Program-made: the position numbers and the translations under genes | The notes under the pieces: model-generated | Seen by the model: the letters and a program-made list of their open reading frames with translations, nothing else | What the model was told of the DNA's origin: nothing | Databases searched by the model: none | Assembly (NCBI RefSeq): GCF_026153355.1 | Contig: NZ_CP110636.1 | Span: forward strand, 3,906,001 to 3,970,000 | Source of the DNA: Streptomyces endophytica | Lineage (GTDB): Bacteria > Actinomycetota > Actinomycetes > Streptomycetales > Streptomycetaceae | DNA length: 64,000 nucleotides | Direction: 5' to 3' | Part shown: in pieces, positions 33,814 to 40,544 of the stretch | How positions within the stretch are numbered: the first letter of the stretch is position 1 | Layout of the letters: every line of letters begins with the position of its first letter

Positions 33814-34179
33814 GTGACCGAGATTGACGCAAAGATCGATGGACTCGTTCCCGCCTGGCTCACCCTCCCCGACATCGCCGAACAGCTCGGCGTCGAGGTG
33901 ACCCGTGTCCGGCAGCTGGTCAAGGAGGGCCAGCTGATCGCGGTGCGCCGCGGCGAGAACCGGGTGCTCCAGGTGCCCGCCGATTTCATCAAGGACGACA
34001 AGGTGGTCAAGGGCCTCGTCGGTACCCTCACCCTCCTCAAGGACGACGGCTTCACCGACGAGGAGATGCTGGAGTGGCTGTTCACCGCGGATGAGAGCCT
34101 GCCCGGCACCCCGGCCCAGGCGCTGCGCGAGAACCGCGGCACGGAAGTCAAGCGCCGGGCCCAGGCCCTCGCCGTCTGA
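33814..34179 (+). CDS. Rv2175c-type winged helix DNA-binding protein
   Basis: 121 aa, GTG start. The N-terminal half is an excisionase-like helix-turn-helix (WLTLPDIAEQLGVEVTRVRQLVKEGQLIAVRRGENRVLQVPADF). The C-terminal half is the conserved helical tail with GLVGTLTLLKDDGFTDEEMLEWLFTADESL. In M. tuberculosis the homologue Rv2175c binds DNA and is phosphorylated by its neighbour PknL on an N-terminal Thr. Here a Thr follows the start (VTEID) and a PASTA kinase gene lies 4.5 kb away, so the regulatory link may be kept. Confidence 0.85.
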   Translation: MTEIDAKIDGLVPAWLTLPDIAEQLGVEVTRVRQLVKEGQLIAVRRGENRVLQVPADFIKDDKVVKGLVGTLTLLKDDGFTDEEMLEWLFTADESLPGTPAQALRENRGTEVKRRAQALAV

Positions 34180-34252
34180 CGCCCCCGCCGCCGCGGCCGC
34201 TCCCGGCAGCCGCGGCGGCCTCCGCAGCCACCTCGATCCGTAACCACCTTTC

Positions 34253-34289
34253 GGGGCGTACGGACCGGAAGACCCGGTCCGTGCGCCCC
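34253..34289 (+). terminator. Hairpin between the Rv2175c-like gene and thiE
   Basis: GGGGCGTACGGACCGG (34253-34268) pairs with 34274-34289 with a single G-U wobble around a short loop. It is 74 bases after the upstream stop and 21 before the thiE ATG. It may end the upstream transcript or fold in the thiE leader; it does not resemble a TPP element. Confidence 0.5.
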
Positions 34290-34310
34290 TGACCTGGGGG
34301 GAAGCCGCCC

Positions 34311-34961
34311 ATGAGCACTGCACGACAGGCCCTGTCCGACGCCCGGCTCTACCTCTGCACGGACGCCCGCAGGCAGCAGGGCGACCTCCCGCAGTTCCTC
34401 GACGCCGTGCTCGCCTCCGGGGTCGACATCGTCCAGCTGCGCGACAAGGGCATGGAGGCCGGCGAGGAGCTGCGCCACCTGGAGGTCTTCGCGGACGCCT
34501 GCCGGCGGCACGGCAAGCTGCTGGCCGTGAACGACCGGGCGGACGTGGCGCACGCCGCCGGCAGCGATGTGCTGCACCTCGGACAGGGCGACCTGCCCGT
34601 CCCGGCCGCCCGCGCCCTGCTCGGCCCGGACGTCTTGATAGGCCGCTCCACACATGCCGAGGCCGAGGTGGACGCCGCGCTCACCGAAGCGGGCGTGGAC
34701 TACTTCTGCACCGGCCCCTGCTGGCCGACGCCCACCAAGCCGGGCCGGCACGCCCCCGGCCTGGACCTGGTCCGGTACGCCGCGGCGCGGGCCCCCGAGC
34801 GCCCCTGGTTCGCGATCGGCGGGATCGACGCCGGCAACCTCGACGAGGTGCTGGCGGCCGGCGCCCGCCGGGTCGTGGTGGTCCGCGCGATCACGGAGGC
34901 GGACGATCCGGGCGCGGCGGCCGCGGCACTGGCCAAGCGCATCCGGACCTGGGACGCCTGA
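34311..34961 (+). CDS. thiE: Thiamine-phosphate synthase ThiE
   Basis: 216 aa, ATG with GGGGGGAA upstream. Motifs: LYLCTD, VDIVQLRDKGM, LLAVNDRADVAHAAGSDVLHLGQGDLP, IGRSTHA, DYFCTGPCWPTPTKPG and WFAIGGIDAGNL, all at the active site. It joins HMP pyrophosphate to thiazole phosphate giving thiamine phosphate. It is separated from the riboswitch-controlled thiOSG genes by 3.4 kb, is on the opposite strand, and has no riboswitch of its own. Confidence 0.95.
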   Translation: MSTARQALSDARLYLCTDARRQQGDLPQFLDAVLASGVDIVQLRDKGMEAGEELRHLEVFADACRRHGKLLAVNDRADVAHAAGSDVLHLGQGDLPVPAARALLGPDVLIGRSTHAEAEVDAALTEAGVDYFCTGPCWPTPTKPGRHAPGLDLVRYAAARAPERPWFAIGGIDAGNLDEVLAAGARRVVVVRAITEADDPGAAAAALAKRIRTWDA

Positions 34962-34982
34962 CGGGCCCCGGCGGGCCGCAAA

Positions 34983-35001
34983 ATGTCCACCCACTGGACA
35001 T
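34983..35001. promoter_or_regulatory. Inverted repeat upstream of metF, candidate operator
   Basis: ATGTCCA and TGGACAT (7-bp arms, 5-base spacer) form a perfect palindrome about 70 bases before metF and just upstream of its promoter. A second inverted pair ACCAACC (35009-35015) and GGTTGGT (35034-35040) reaches into the -35 region. I do not recognise the cognate regulator. Confidence 0.4.
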
Positions 35002-35035
35002 GAACCGGACCAACCAGGCATAACGCCGATGACGG

Positions 35036-35064
35036 TTGGTGTGTGACCGGCTGCTGGTTAACCT
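35036..35064 (+). promoter_or_regulatory. metF promoter giving a leaderless mRNA
   Basis: TTGGTG (35036-35041) and TAACCT (35059-35064) are spaced by 17 bases, and the ATG lies six bases after the -10 box. There is no Shine-Dalgarno sequence, consistent with transcription starting at the start codon. Confidence 0.6.
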
Positions 35065-35070
35065 GCCCGT

Positions 35071-35988
35071 ATGGCCCTAGGTACAGCTTCCACCAGGACT
35101 GATCGCGCACGGACCGTGCGTGAACTGCTCGCTTCCGGCAAGCAGTCCTACTCTTTCGAGTTCGCCGCCCCGAAGACCGAGAAGGGTGAGCGGACCCTGT
35201 GGAACGCCATTCGTCGGATCGAGGCCGTCGCCCCGACCTTCGTCTCCGTGACGTACGGCGCCGGTGGCACCTCCCGTGACGGCACGGTGCGCGCCACGGA
35301 GCGCATCGCCACGGACACCACCCTCACCCCGGTGGCCCATCTGACCGCGGTCAACCACTCCACCGCGGACCTGCGCAACATCATCGGCCAGTACGCCGAC
35401 GCCGGGATCCGCAACATGCTCGCGCTGCGCGGCGACCCGCCCGGCGACCCCATGGGCGAGTGGGTCAGGCACCCGGACGGTGTCTCCTACGCCGCCGACC
35501 TGGTCCGGCTGATCAAGGAGTCCGGCGACTTCTGCGTCGGCGTCGCCGCCTTCCCCGAGATGCACCCGCGCTCGACGGACTGGGACACCGATGTGACCCA
35601 CTTCGTCGCCAAGTGCCGGGCCGGTGCGGACTTCGCCATCACCCAGATGTTCTTCTACCCGGAGGACTACTTCCGGCTGCGCGACCGGGTCGCGGCGGCG
35701 GGTTGCCAGACGCCCATCATCCCGGAGATCATGCCGGTCACGAACGTCCGTCAGATCGAGCGGTTCGCACAGCTCAGCAATGCCGCGTTCCCGCCCGAAC
35801 TGGCCGAGCGCATCCTGGCCGTCAAGGACGACCCGGCGGCGGTACGCTCCATTGGGATCGAGTACGCGACCGAGCTGTGTTCGCGCTTGATGGCCGAGGA
35901 CGTGCCCGGGTTGCACTTCATTACCCTCAACCACTCCACGGCGACTCTGGAAATCTACGAGAATCTGGGGCTGCACCAGCGGCCCTGA
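35071..35988 (+). CDS. metF: 5,10-methylenetetrahydrofolate reductase
   Basis: 305 aa, ATG start. TIM-barrel flavoprotein motifs: YSFEFAAPKTEKGE (catalytic Glu), SVTYGAGGTSRDGT, AHLTAVNHSTADL, MLALRGDPPGDP and FAITQMFFYPEDYFRL. The enzyme reduces methylene-THF to methyl-THF with NADH and FAD, supplying methyl groups for methionine. It is probably a single-gene transcript, with candidate operator repeats upstream. Confidence 0.95.
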   Translation: MALGTASTRTDRARTVRELLASGKQSYSFEFAAPKTEKGERTLWNAIRRIEAVAPTFVSVTYGAGGTSRDGTVRATERIATDTTLTPVAHLTAVNHSTADLRNIIGQYADAGIRNMLALRGDPPGDPMGEWVRHPDGVSYAADLVRLIKESGDFCVGVAAFPEMHPRSTDWDTDVTHFVAKCRAGADFAITQMFFYPEDYFRLRDRVAAAGCQTPIIPEIMPVTNVRQIERFAQLSNAAFPPELAERILAVKDDPAAVRSIGIEYATELCSRLMAEDVPGLHFITLNHSTATLEIYENLGLHQRP

Positions 35989-36025
35989 ATCACGGTGGCC
36001 GGCGAGCGGCGGAAGAGGGGCGTAT

Positions 36026-37225
36026 ATGGGCTGGACGATCCTCTACATCGCGTTCGGTCTGGTCGCCCTGTGGCTGCTCGGTGAGGTGCTGCTCCAGTAC
36101 AAGGCGCGGCTGCGCTGGCGGCTGCTCGCCTTCGTGGGCTTCCTCGGCGTCGTCATCGGCGTCGTCATCCCGTCGGTGATCGTGATCGGGATCGGTCTGA
36201 TCGCGTTCGCCTTCGGCCAGACCAATGTGACGCTCTCCTTCAAGCGCGGCTTCACCGAGGGCTGGGCGCTGGGCGGCAAACCCGGTGAGAGCCGGCGGCG
36301 CCGCGGCCGCCGGTCCGGCCCGCCCGCCGCCGAACCGTCCCTTCAGGTCTCCGACGTCGAGGCGGTGCCGCCCGCCGACGGTCCCGGTGCCGGCCCCGCC
36401 GACGGCCCGCAGAACGGCCCCGCCCGGGGCGCGGACGGCGGCCCGGACACCTTCGAGAGCACCGGCGGCTTCCAGAGCCCCGGCTTCCCCGGGCAGGACG
36501 GCTACGGCGCCCAGGACTCCTACGCAGGCCAGGACACTTACGCCGGCCAGGACTCCTACGCAGGTCAGGACTCCTACGCCGGTCAGGATGCCTACGCCGG
36601 TCAGGGCTCCTACGACTACGCGGCCGACGGGTACGGCCCGGGCGGCTACGGCGGGCAGGACCCGTACCAGGACCCGCAGGACCGGAGCGTGTTCGCCACC
36701 CAGTCCTTCGACGCCACCACCGTCTACGCGCCGCAGCCGATGCCCGAGGAGACCGGCCAGTACGGCATCTACAGCCCGGACGCCCGCGCCCCGCAGAGCG
36801 GCGACTACACCGGCTACGACGCGTACGGCGCCGCCGCGGGCAACGGCACCGCGGACGCCAACGGCTATGGCTACGACGGCGGTTACGGCGCGCCCGCGGC
36901 TGGCCAGGACGCCTACGGCGACCCGTACGCGGCATACGGCGACGGCTCCGGCCAGACCGGCTACGCCGACCCCTACGGCGGCCAGCAGTACGCCGCGCCC
37001 TACGACCCCTACGCCCAGCCCGACCCCTACGGTCAGGCGTCCTACGGCGGGCAGCAGTACGGCGCCCAGGACCAGCAGGCGGGCCAGAACCCCGGCCAGG
37101 GCTACGGCGAGACCCCGCCCGGCGGGGTCTGGGTCCCGCAGCAGCGCGGCGACGAACTCCCGCCCGAGCAGCAGCCGTACCCGTACCAGCAGCAGGACTA
37201 CGACGGCCGGCCGTACCGCTACTGA
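36026..37225 (+). CDS. Membrane protein with long Gln/Gly/Tyr-rich low-complexity tail
   Basis: 399 aa, ATG behind AGAGGGGC. Two or three N-terminal hydrophobic helices (ILYIAFGLVALWLLGEVLL; LLAFVGFLGVVIGVVIPSVIVIGIGLIAFAFG split by a short turn) anchor it. An Arg-rich stop-transfer segment follows, and then about 300 residues of low complexity rich in Tyr, Gly, Gln, Asp and Ala. Within this, YAGQD-type hexapeptides (YAGQDS, YAGQDT, YAGQDA) repeat about six times from 36520 to 36610, encoded by near-identical 18-base units. The tail composition resembles prion-like domains. Found next to metF in Streptomyces; function unknown. Confidence 0.8.
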   Translation: MGWTILYIAFGLVALWLLGEVLLQYKARLRWRLLAFVGFLGVVIGVVIPSVIVIGIGLIAFAFGQTNVTLSFKRGFTEGWALGGKPGESRRRRGRRSGPPAAEPSLQVSDVEAVPPADGPGAGPADGPQNGPARGADGGPDTFESTGGFQSPGFPGQDGYGAQDSYAGQDTYAGQDSYAGQDSYAGQDAYAGQGSYDYAADGYGPGGYGGQDPYQDPQDRSVFATQSFDATTVYAPQPMPEETGQYGIYSPDARAPQSGDYTGYDAYGAAAGNGTADANGYGYDGGYGAPAAGQDAYGDPYAAYGDGSGQTGYADPYGGQQYAAPYDPYAQPDPYGQASYGGQQYGAQDQQAGQNPGQGYGETPPGGVWVPQQRGDELPPEQQPYPYQQQDYDGRPYRY

Positions 37226-37246
37226 GCCGAACGGCGCCCCCCGGCC

Positions 37247-38770
37247 CTACGTGGAGCCGTGCCAGTCGTCGCCGTGCACGATCAGGCCCGCGACGAGCGC
37301 CCCGGACATCCCCGCGTGCGCCAGCCCGCCGCCCGGATGGGACCAGCCGCCGACCGCGTACAGCCCCGGTATCCGGGTGCGGTTGCCGGGCCGCAGGAAA
37401 CGGCCCTCCCGGCCGGGCAGCGCGGGGGCCGGTATCAGCTCCTCGTCCGCCGGCGGCAGCACCTCACGCCACAGCACCCGCTCGCGCAGCCCCGGCACCG
37501 CGGCCTCGGCCACCGCCGTCAGCCGGTCGGCCGCCTCCTCCACGGCCGCACCATCGCGCCGGTCCACCGGGCCGGGCGGCGCGACCGTCGCGGACAGCGT
37601 CACCGCCTCGTGCTCCCCGTCGGGCCGCGTCGTGGGGTCGTCCGGGCGCAGCACCGTCACCGTCGGCCGCGCACAGGGCGTCCGCAGGCCCCCGCTGCCG
37701 TCCCCGAACACGCCCGCCAGCTCCGCGGCGCGGTCCGCGGCATGGACCACCGTGCGGTGGACCGCGCCCGCCTCGCGGGGGCCGCGCAGCGCCAGACAGA
37801 CCGTCAGCCGCCCTGGGGCGCGGTCCGCCGGGCCGGTCCGCGGCCGCACCTCGTCCGCGCCGTACGGCTCGCGACCACCGAGGAGCCCGGGCAGCCGGGC
37901 CGGATCGAGGCCCGCGACCACGAACGCGGCCTCCTCCAGCCGGCCGTCGGCCAGCTCGACGCCCGCCACCCGGCCGTCCTTCTCGGCGATCCCGGTCACC
38001 TCCGCACCGAAGGTGAACGCGACCTTGCGGGCCAGACAGCGCTCGTACAGTGCGTCGGCCAGCGCCCGCACACCGCCGCGGGGATACCAGCTGCCGAAGG
38101 TCTGCTCCATGTACGGCAGCACCGCGGCGCTCGCCGGGGCGCTGCGCGGATCCAGGCCGTACGCCAGCGCATGGCTCTCCAGCAGGGCGGCCAGCCGGGG
38201 GTCGGCCAGCTCGCGCCGGGCGATCTCGGCGAGGGTGGCCGTCGTCGGTCCCTTGTCGCGCCGGCCGAACAGCCCGCGCCGGCGCACCGCCGGATACGGA
38301 TCGCGCCCCAGCACCCGCCAGTCCTGCCACAGCGGCTCCTCCAGGAGCGGCCGGCGGGCGGCGTCCCAGGCGTCCCGGGCGCGGCCCAGCAGCTCGCTCC
38401 AGCGCTCACCGGTCCCCGCGCCCAGCGCCTCGTCCAGCGCCGTGAGGACCCCGGCCCGCGAGGCGTTGGGCAGCGACACCGCCGTACCGTCGGCGAAGAC
38501 ATGACGGCTCGCGGGATCGACCTGGGAGAGCTCCAGACAGCTCTCCAGCGGCTCGCGGCCGGTCTTGAGGAACAGGTCGCGGTAGACCGCGGGCAGATGC
38601 AGCAGGCCCGGTCCCGTGTCGAAGGTGAAACCGTCCCGTGCCAGCTGCCGCACCGCGCCGCCGTGCGTCGCGGCACGCTCGAACACCGCCACCCGGTGGC
38701 CCGCGACGGCCAGCCGGGCAGCGGCCGCCATCGCGCCCATCCCGGCGCCGATCACCGCAATCCGTGCCAT
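37247..38770 (-). CDS. Phytoene-desaturase-like NAD(P)/FAD oxidoreductase
   Basis: 507 aa, ATG at 38770. It begins with the dinucleotide fold IAVIGAGMGAMAAAARLAVAGHRVAVFER and the GGAVR segment, then FDTGPGLLHLP, and ends with GLYAVGGWSHPGGGLAHAGMSG, the CrtI/CrtO-type FAD closure. Similar proteins desaturate or isomerise carotenoid and other polyprenoid chains, but no other carotenoid gene is nearby, so the substrate is open. TAAAGT eight to thirteen bases upstream and no Shine-Dalgarno sequence suggest a leaderless message. Confidence 0.8.
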   Translation of the reverse strand: MARIAVIGAGMGAMAAAARLAVAGHRVAVFERAATHGGAVRQLARDGFTFDTGPGLLHLPAVYRDLFLKTGREPLESCLELSQVDPASRHVFADGTAVSLPNASRAGVLTALDEALGAGTGERWSELLGRARDAWDAARRPLLEEPLWQDWRVLGRDPYPAVRRRGLFGRRDKGPTTATLAEIARRELADPRLAALLESHALAYGLDPRSAPASAAVLPYMEQTFGSWYPRGGVRALADALYERCLARKVAFTFGAEVTGIAEKDGRVAGVELADGRLEEAAFVVAGLDPARLPGLLGGREPYGADEVRPRTGPADRAPGRLTVCLALRGPREAGAVHRTVVHAADRAAELAGVFGDGSGGLRTPCARPTVTVLRPDDPTTRPDGEHEAVTLSATVAPPGPVDRRDGAAVEEAADRLTAVAEAAVPGLRERVLWREVLPPADEELIPAPALPGREGRFLRPGNRTRIPGLYAVGGWSHPGGGLAHAGMSGALVAGLIVHGDDWHGST

Positions 38771-38839
38771 GCCTGCGACTTTATCCGCCGCCACTGACAA
38801 CGCCGGAACGGGCGGCCGCGGCCGCGGCCGGCGGCCCGC

Positions 38840-39460
38840 TCAGCCCGCCGGCGGCACCCCGGCACCCGCCGCGGCCAGCCGCTTCTCCTCGCGCCGGGCC
38901 CGCCGTCGGCGCAGATAGCGGCGGATCCGCGACCACAGCACGACGATCAGCACGATGCCCGTGATCAGCAGCAGGGCCGCCAGGGACGCCGCGATCACCG
39001 GATGGAACACCGCGAAGACCACGATCCCGGCCACGCCCAGGTCCTCCAGCAGGCTCAGCACGATGTTGCTGGCCGGCTCCGGCGAGGTGTTCACCGCGAT
39101 CCGGGCGCCCGCCTTGACCAGGTGGCTCAGCAGCGCCGTGGAACCGCCCACCGCGGCCGCCGCCAGCTCGGGCAGCGACCCGTCGTGCCCGGCCAGCAGC
39201 GCCGCCACCACGCCTCCCGCGACCGGCCGGATGACCGTGTGCACCGCGTCCCAGACCGAGTCGACGTACGGGACCTTGTCGGCGATCGCCTCGGCCAGGA
39301 AGAGCACCCCGGCCACGATCAGCACGTCAGGGCGCTGCAGCGCGGCCGGTACGTCGTCGGTGACGCCGGCCGTGCCGAGCAGACCGAGGAGCAGGACGAC
39401 GGCGTAGGCGTTGATCCCGCTCGCCCAGCCACTGGTGAAAACCAAGGGAAGTACGGACAC
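38840..39460 (-). CDS. DUF4126-family membrane protein
   Basis: 206 aa, ATG start. Several hydrophobic helices: VFTSGWASGINAYAVVLLLGLLG at the N-terminus, a central PVAGGVVAALLAG segment and GIVVFAVFHPVIAASLAALLLITGIVLIVVLW near the end. A basic tail follows (RIRRYLRRRRARREEKR). The family is uncharacterised. A palindrome matching the reported MacR binding motif lies 43 bases upstream of the start, so it is a candidate member of the MacRS regulon. Confidence 0.8.
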   Translation of the reverse strand: MSVLPLVFTSGWASGINAYAVVLLLGLLGTAGVTDDVPAALQRPDVLIVAGVLFLAEAIADKVPYVDSVWDAVHTVIRPVAGGVVAALLAGHDGSLPELAAAAVGGSTALLSHLVKAGARIAVNTSPEPASNIVLSLLEDLGVAGIVVFAVFHPVIAASLAALLLITGIVLIVVLWSRIRRYLRRRRARREEKRLAAAGAGVPPAG

Positions 39461-39502
39461 GCCGCAGATCGTAGGCCGCCCGTGGGGCCCGGTGCTCAGT
39501 TT

Positions 39503-39518
39503 TGAGTATCCGTACTCA
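39503..39518. promoter_or_regulatory. MacR-like binding palindrome upstream of the DUF4126 gene
   Basis: TGAGTATCCGTACTCA matches TGAGTAC-NN-GTACTCA, the motif I recall being reported for S. coelicolor MacR, with one mismatch (T for C at the seventh base). It is placed 43-58 bases before the start codon of a membrane-protein gene, in a promoter position, and macS-macR are in the same window. Confidence 0.6.
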
Positions 39519-39646
39519 GACGGCCAGATGAGTAGGTACGCGGATGGGCCGGCGCCCGCCCGGACGGAAGAGTGGGGGCCACGGAAGGGAAGCGGCGCCG
39601 CACCGCCGACACGGGGCGGCGGAGCGGCGCGGCTCCCGGACGTGAC

Positions 39647-39713
39647 GGGGGAAGACGGGGGAAGACGGGGGAACGACGGGGGAGCACGGGGGCTCCACGG
39701 GGGAGCACGGGGG
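39647..39713 (+). repeat. Seven G5 tracts in 10-12 base repeats (potential G-quadruplex)
   Basis: The plus strand carries ACGGGGGA-type units with G5 runs starting at 39647, 39657, 39667, 39678, 39688, 39699 and 39709. Spacing is 10-11 bases. The stretch 39461-39890 has no gene; besides this array it holds the MacR-like site and a terminator hairpin. An equivalent G-rich array flanks the other side of the TetR/YhgE/ABC locus. Confidence 0.85.
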
Positions 39714-39801
39714 AAACGCCACCCTGGTCGGATCGGCGGGGGAACGATCCGCGCCAGGGCGGCGCACTCTCCGGTGCGGGCCCGCGGGGGAACACAAAGG
39801 G

Positions 39802-39834
39802 GTGCGCGCCGTACCTGACCAATACGGCGCGCAC
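39802..39834 (-). terminator. Terminator hairpin after the tetR operon
   Basis: GTGCGCGCCGTA (39802-39813) pairs perfectly with TACGGCGCGCAC (39823-39834) around a 9-base loop. On the minus strand it lies 57 bases past the tetR stop and is followed by CCCCTTTGTG. Confidence 0.75.
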
Positions 39835-39890
39835 TCGTCTATTTCCGCAGCCGGTCCGCGGCCATCACGCCGCCTCTGCGCCCACCGGCC

Positions 39891-40544
39891 CTACGCGGAA
39901 CGGCCGCTGACCCGGCCCTGGAGCAGCCGCGACAGCGCCGCGTGCACCTCGTCGAGCGACCGGTCCGGCTGGTACGACTGCCAGTCCAGGGCCGCCACCA
40001 GAACCATCCCGAACAGGGCCGAAGCGGTCAGCGGGATGTCGATCTCCTCGCTCAGCTCCTCCTGGGCGACCGCCTCGCGCAGCACGTTCTCCACGACCGT
40101 GATGGCGCGCTCGCGCACCACCATCAGCGTCGACTGCCAGGCGCGGTTGGTGCGCCACAGCTCGGCGACGTAGAGCTGGGTGAGCGCCGGGTAACGGGAG
40201 ATGAAGTCCAGGCCGGCCCGGATCATCGCGTCCAGTGCGTCGATCCGGCTGCCGCCCCGGTCGGCGACCTCGTCGGCGGCCGCCTGCAAGGACGTCGCCA
40301 GCAGCTCTATGCCGTGCCGCAGCAGCTCCTCGAAGAGAACGTTCTTGCTCGCGAAGTTGTAGTAGACCGTGCCCTTCGCGACCCCCGCCCGCTCGGCGAT
40401 CTCGTCCACCGTGGTGGAGGAGAAGCCCTGTTCGGCGATGAGTGTGACCGCGGCTTCGAAGAGCTTGCGCCGGGTGGCGTCGCGGCGAGTGTTGGAGCTG
40501 TCCATGGGGGCGATTGTGCCGCGCTCCGGGGTGTGTGTGTTCAC
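39891..40544 (-). CDS. TetR/AcrR-family repressor
   Basis: 217 aa from the GTG at 40544, which overlaps the YhgE stop codon (GTGA) and has CGGAG upstream; an ATG at 40505 (204 aa) is the alternative. The helix-turn-helix (AAVTLIAEQGFSSTTVDEIAERAGVAKGTVYYNFASKNVLFEE split by its turn) is canonical for TetR. The rest is the helical ligand and dimer domain. It is the third gene of ABC ATPase-YhgE-tetR, and a TetR-type palindrome lies just upstream of the first gene. It is therefore expected to repress its own operon until an inducer binds. Confidence 0.88.
   Translation of the reverse strand: MNTHTPERGTIAPMDSSNTRRDATRRKLFEAAVTLIAEQGFSSTTVDEIAERAGVAKGTVYYNFASKNVLFEELLRHGIELLATSLQAAADEVADRGGSRIDALDAMIRAGLDFISRYPALTQLYVAELWRTNRAWQSTLMVVRERAITVVENVLREAVAQEELSEEIDIPLTASALFGMVLVAALDWQSYQPDRSLDEVHAALSRLLQGRVSGRSA

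Noticed and set aside
34253..34310. TPP riboswitch upstream of thiE
   Set aside because: The hairpin lacks CTGAGA and ACCTGATC blocks; no THI element is present.
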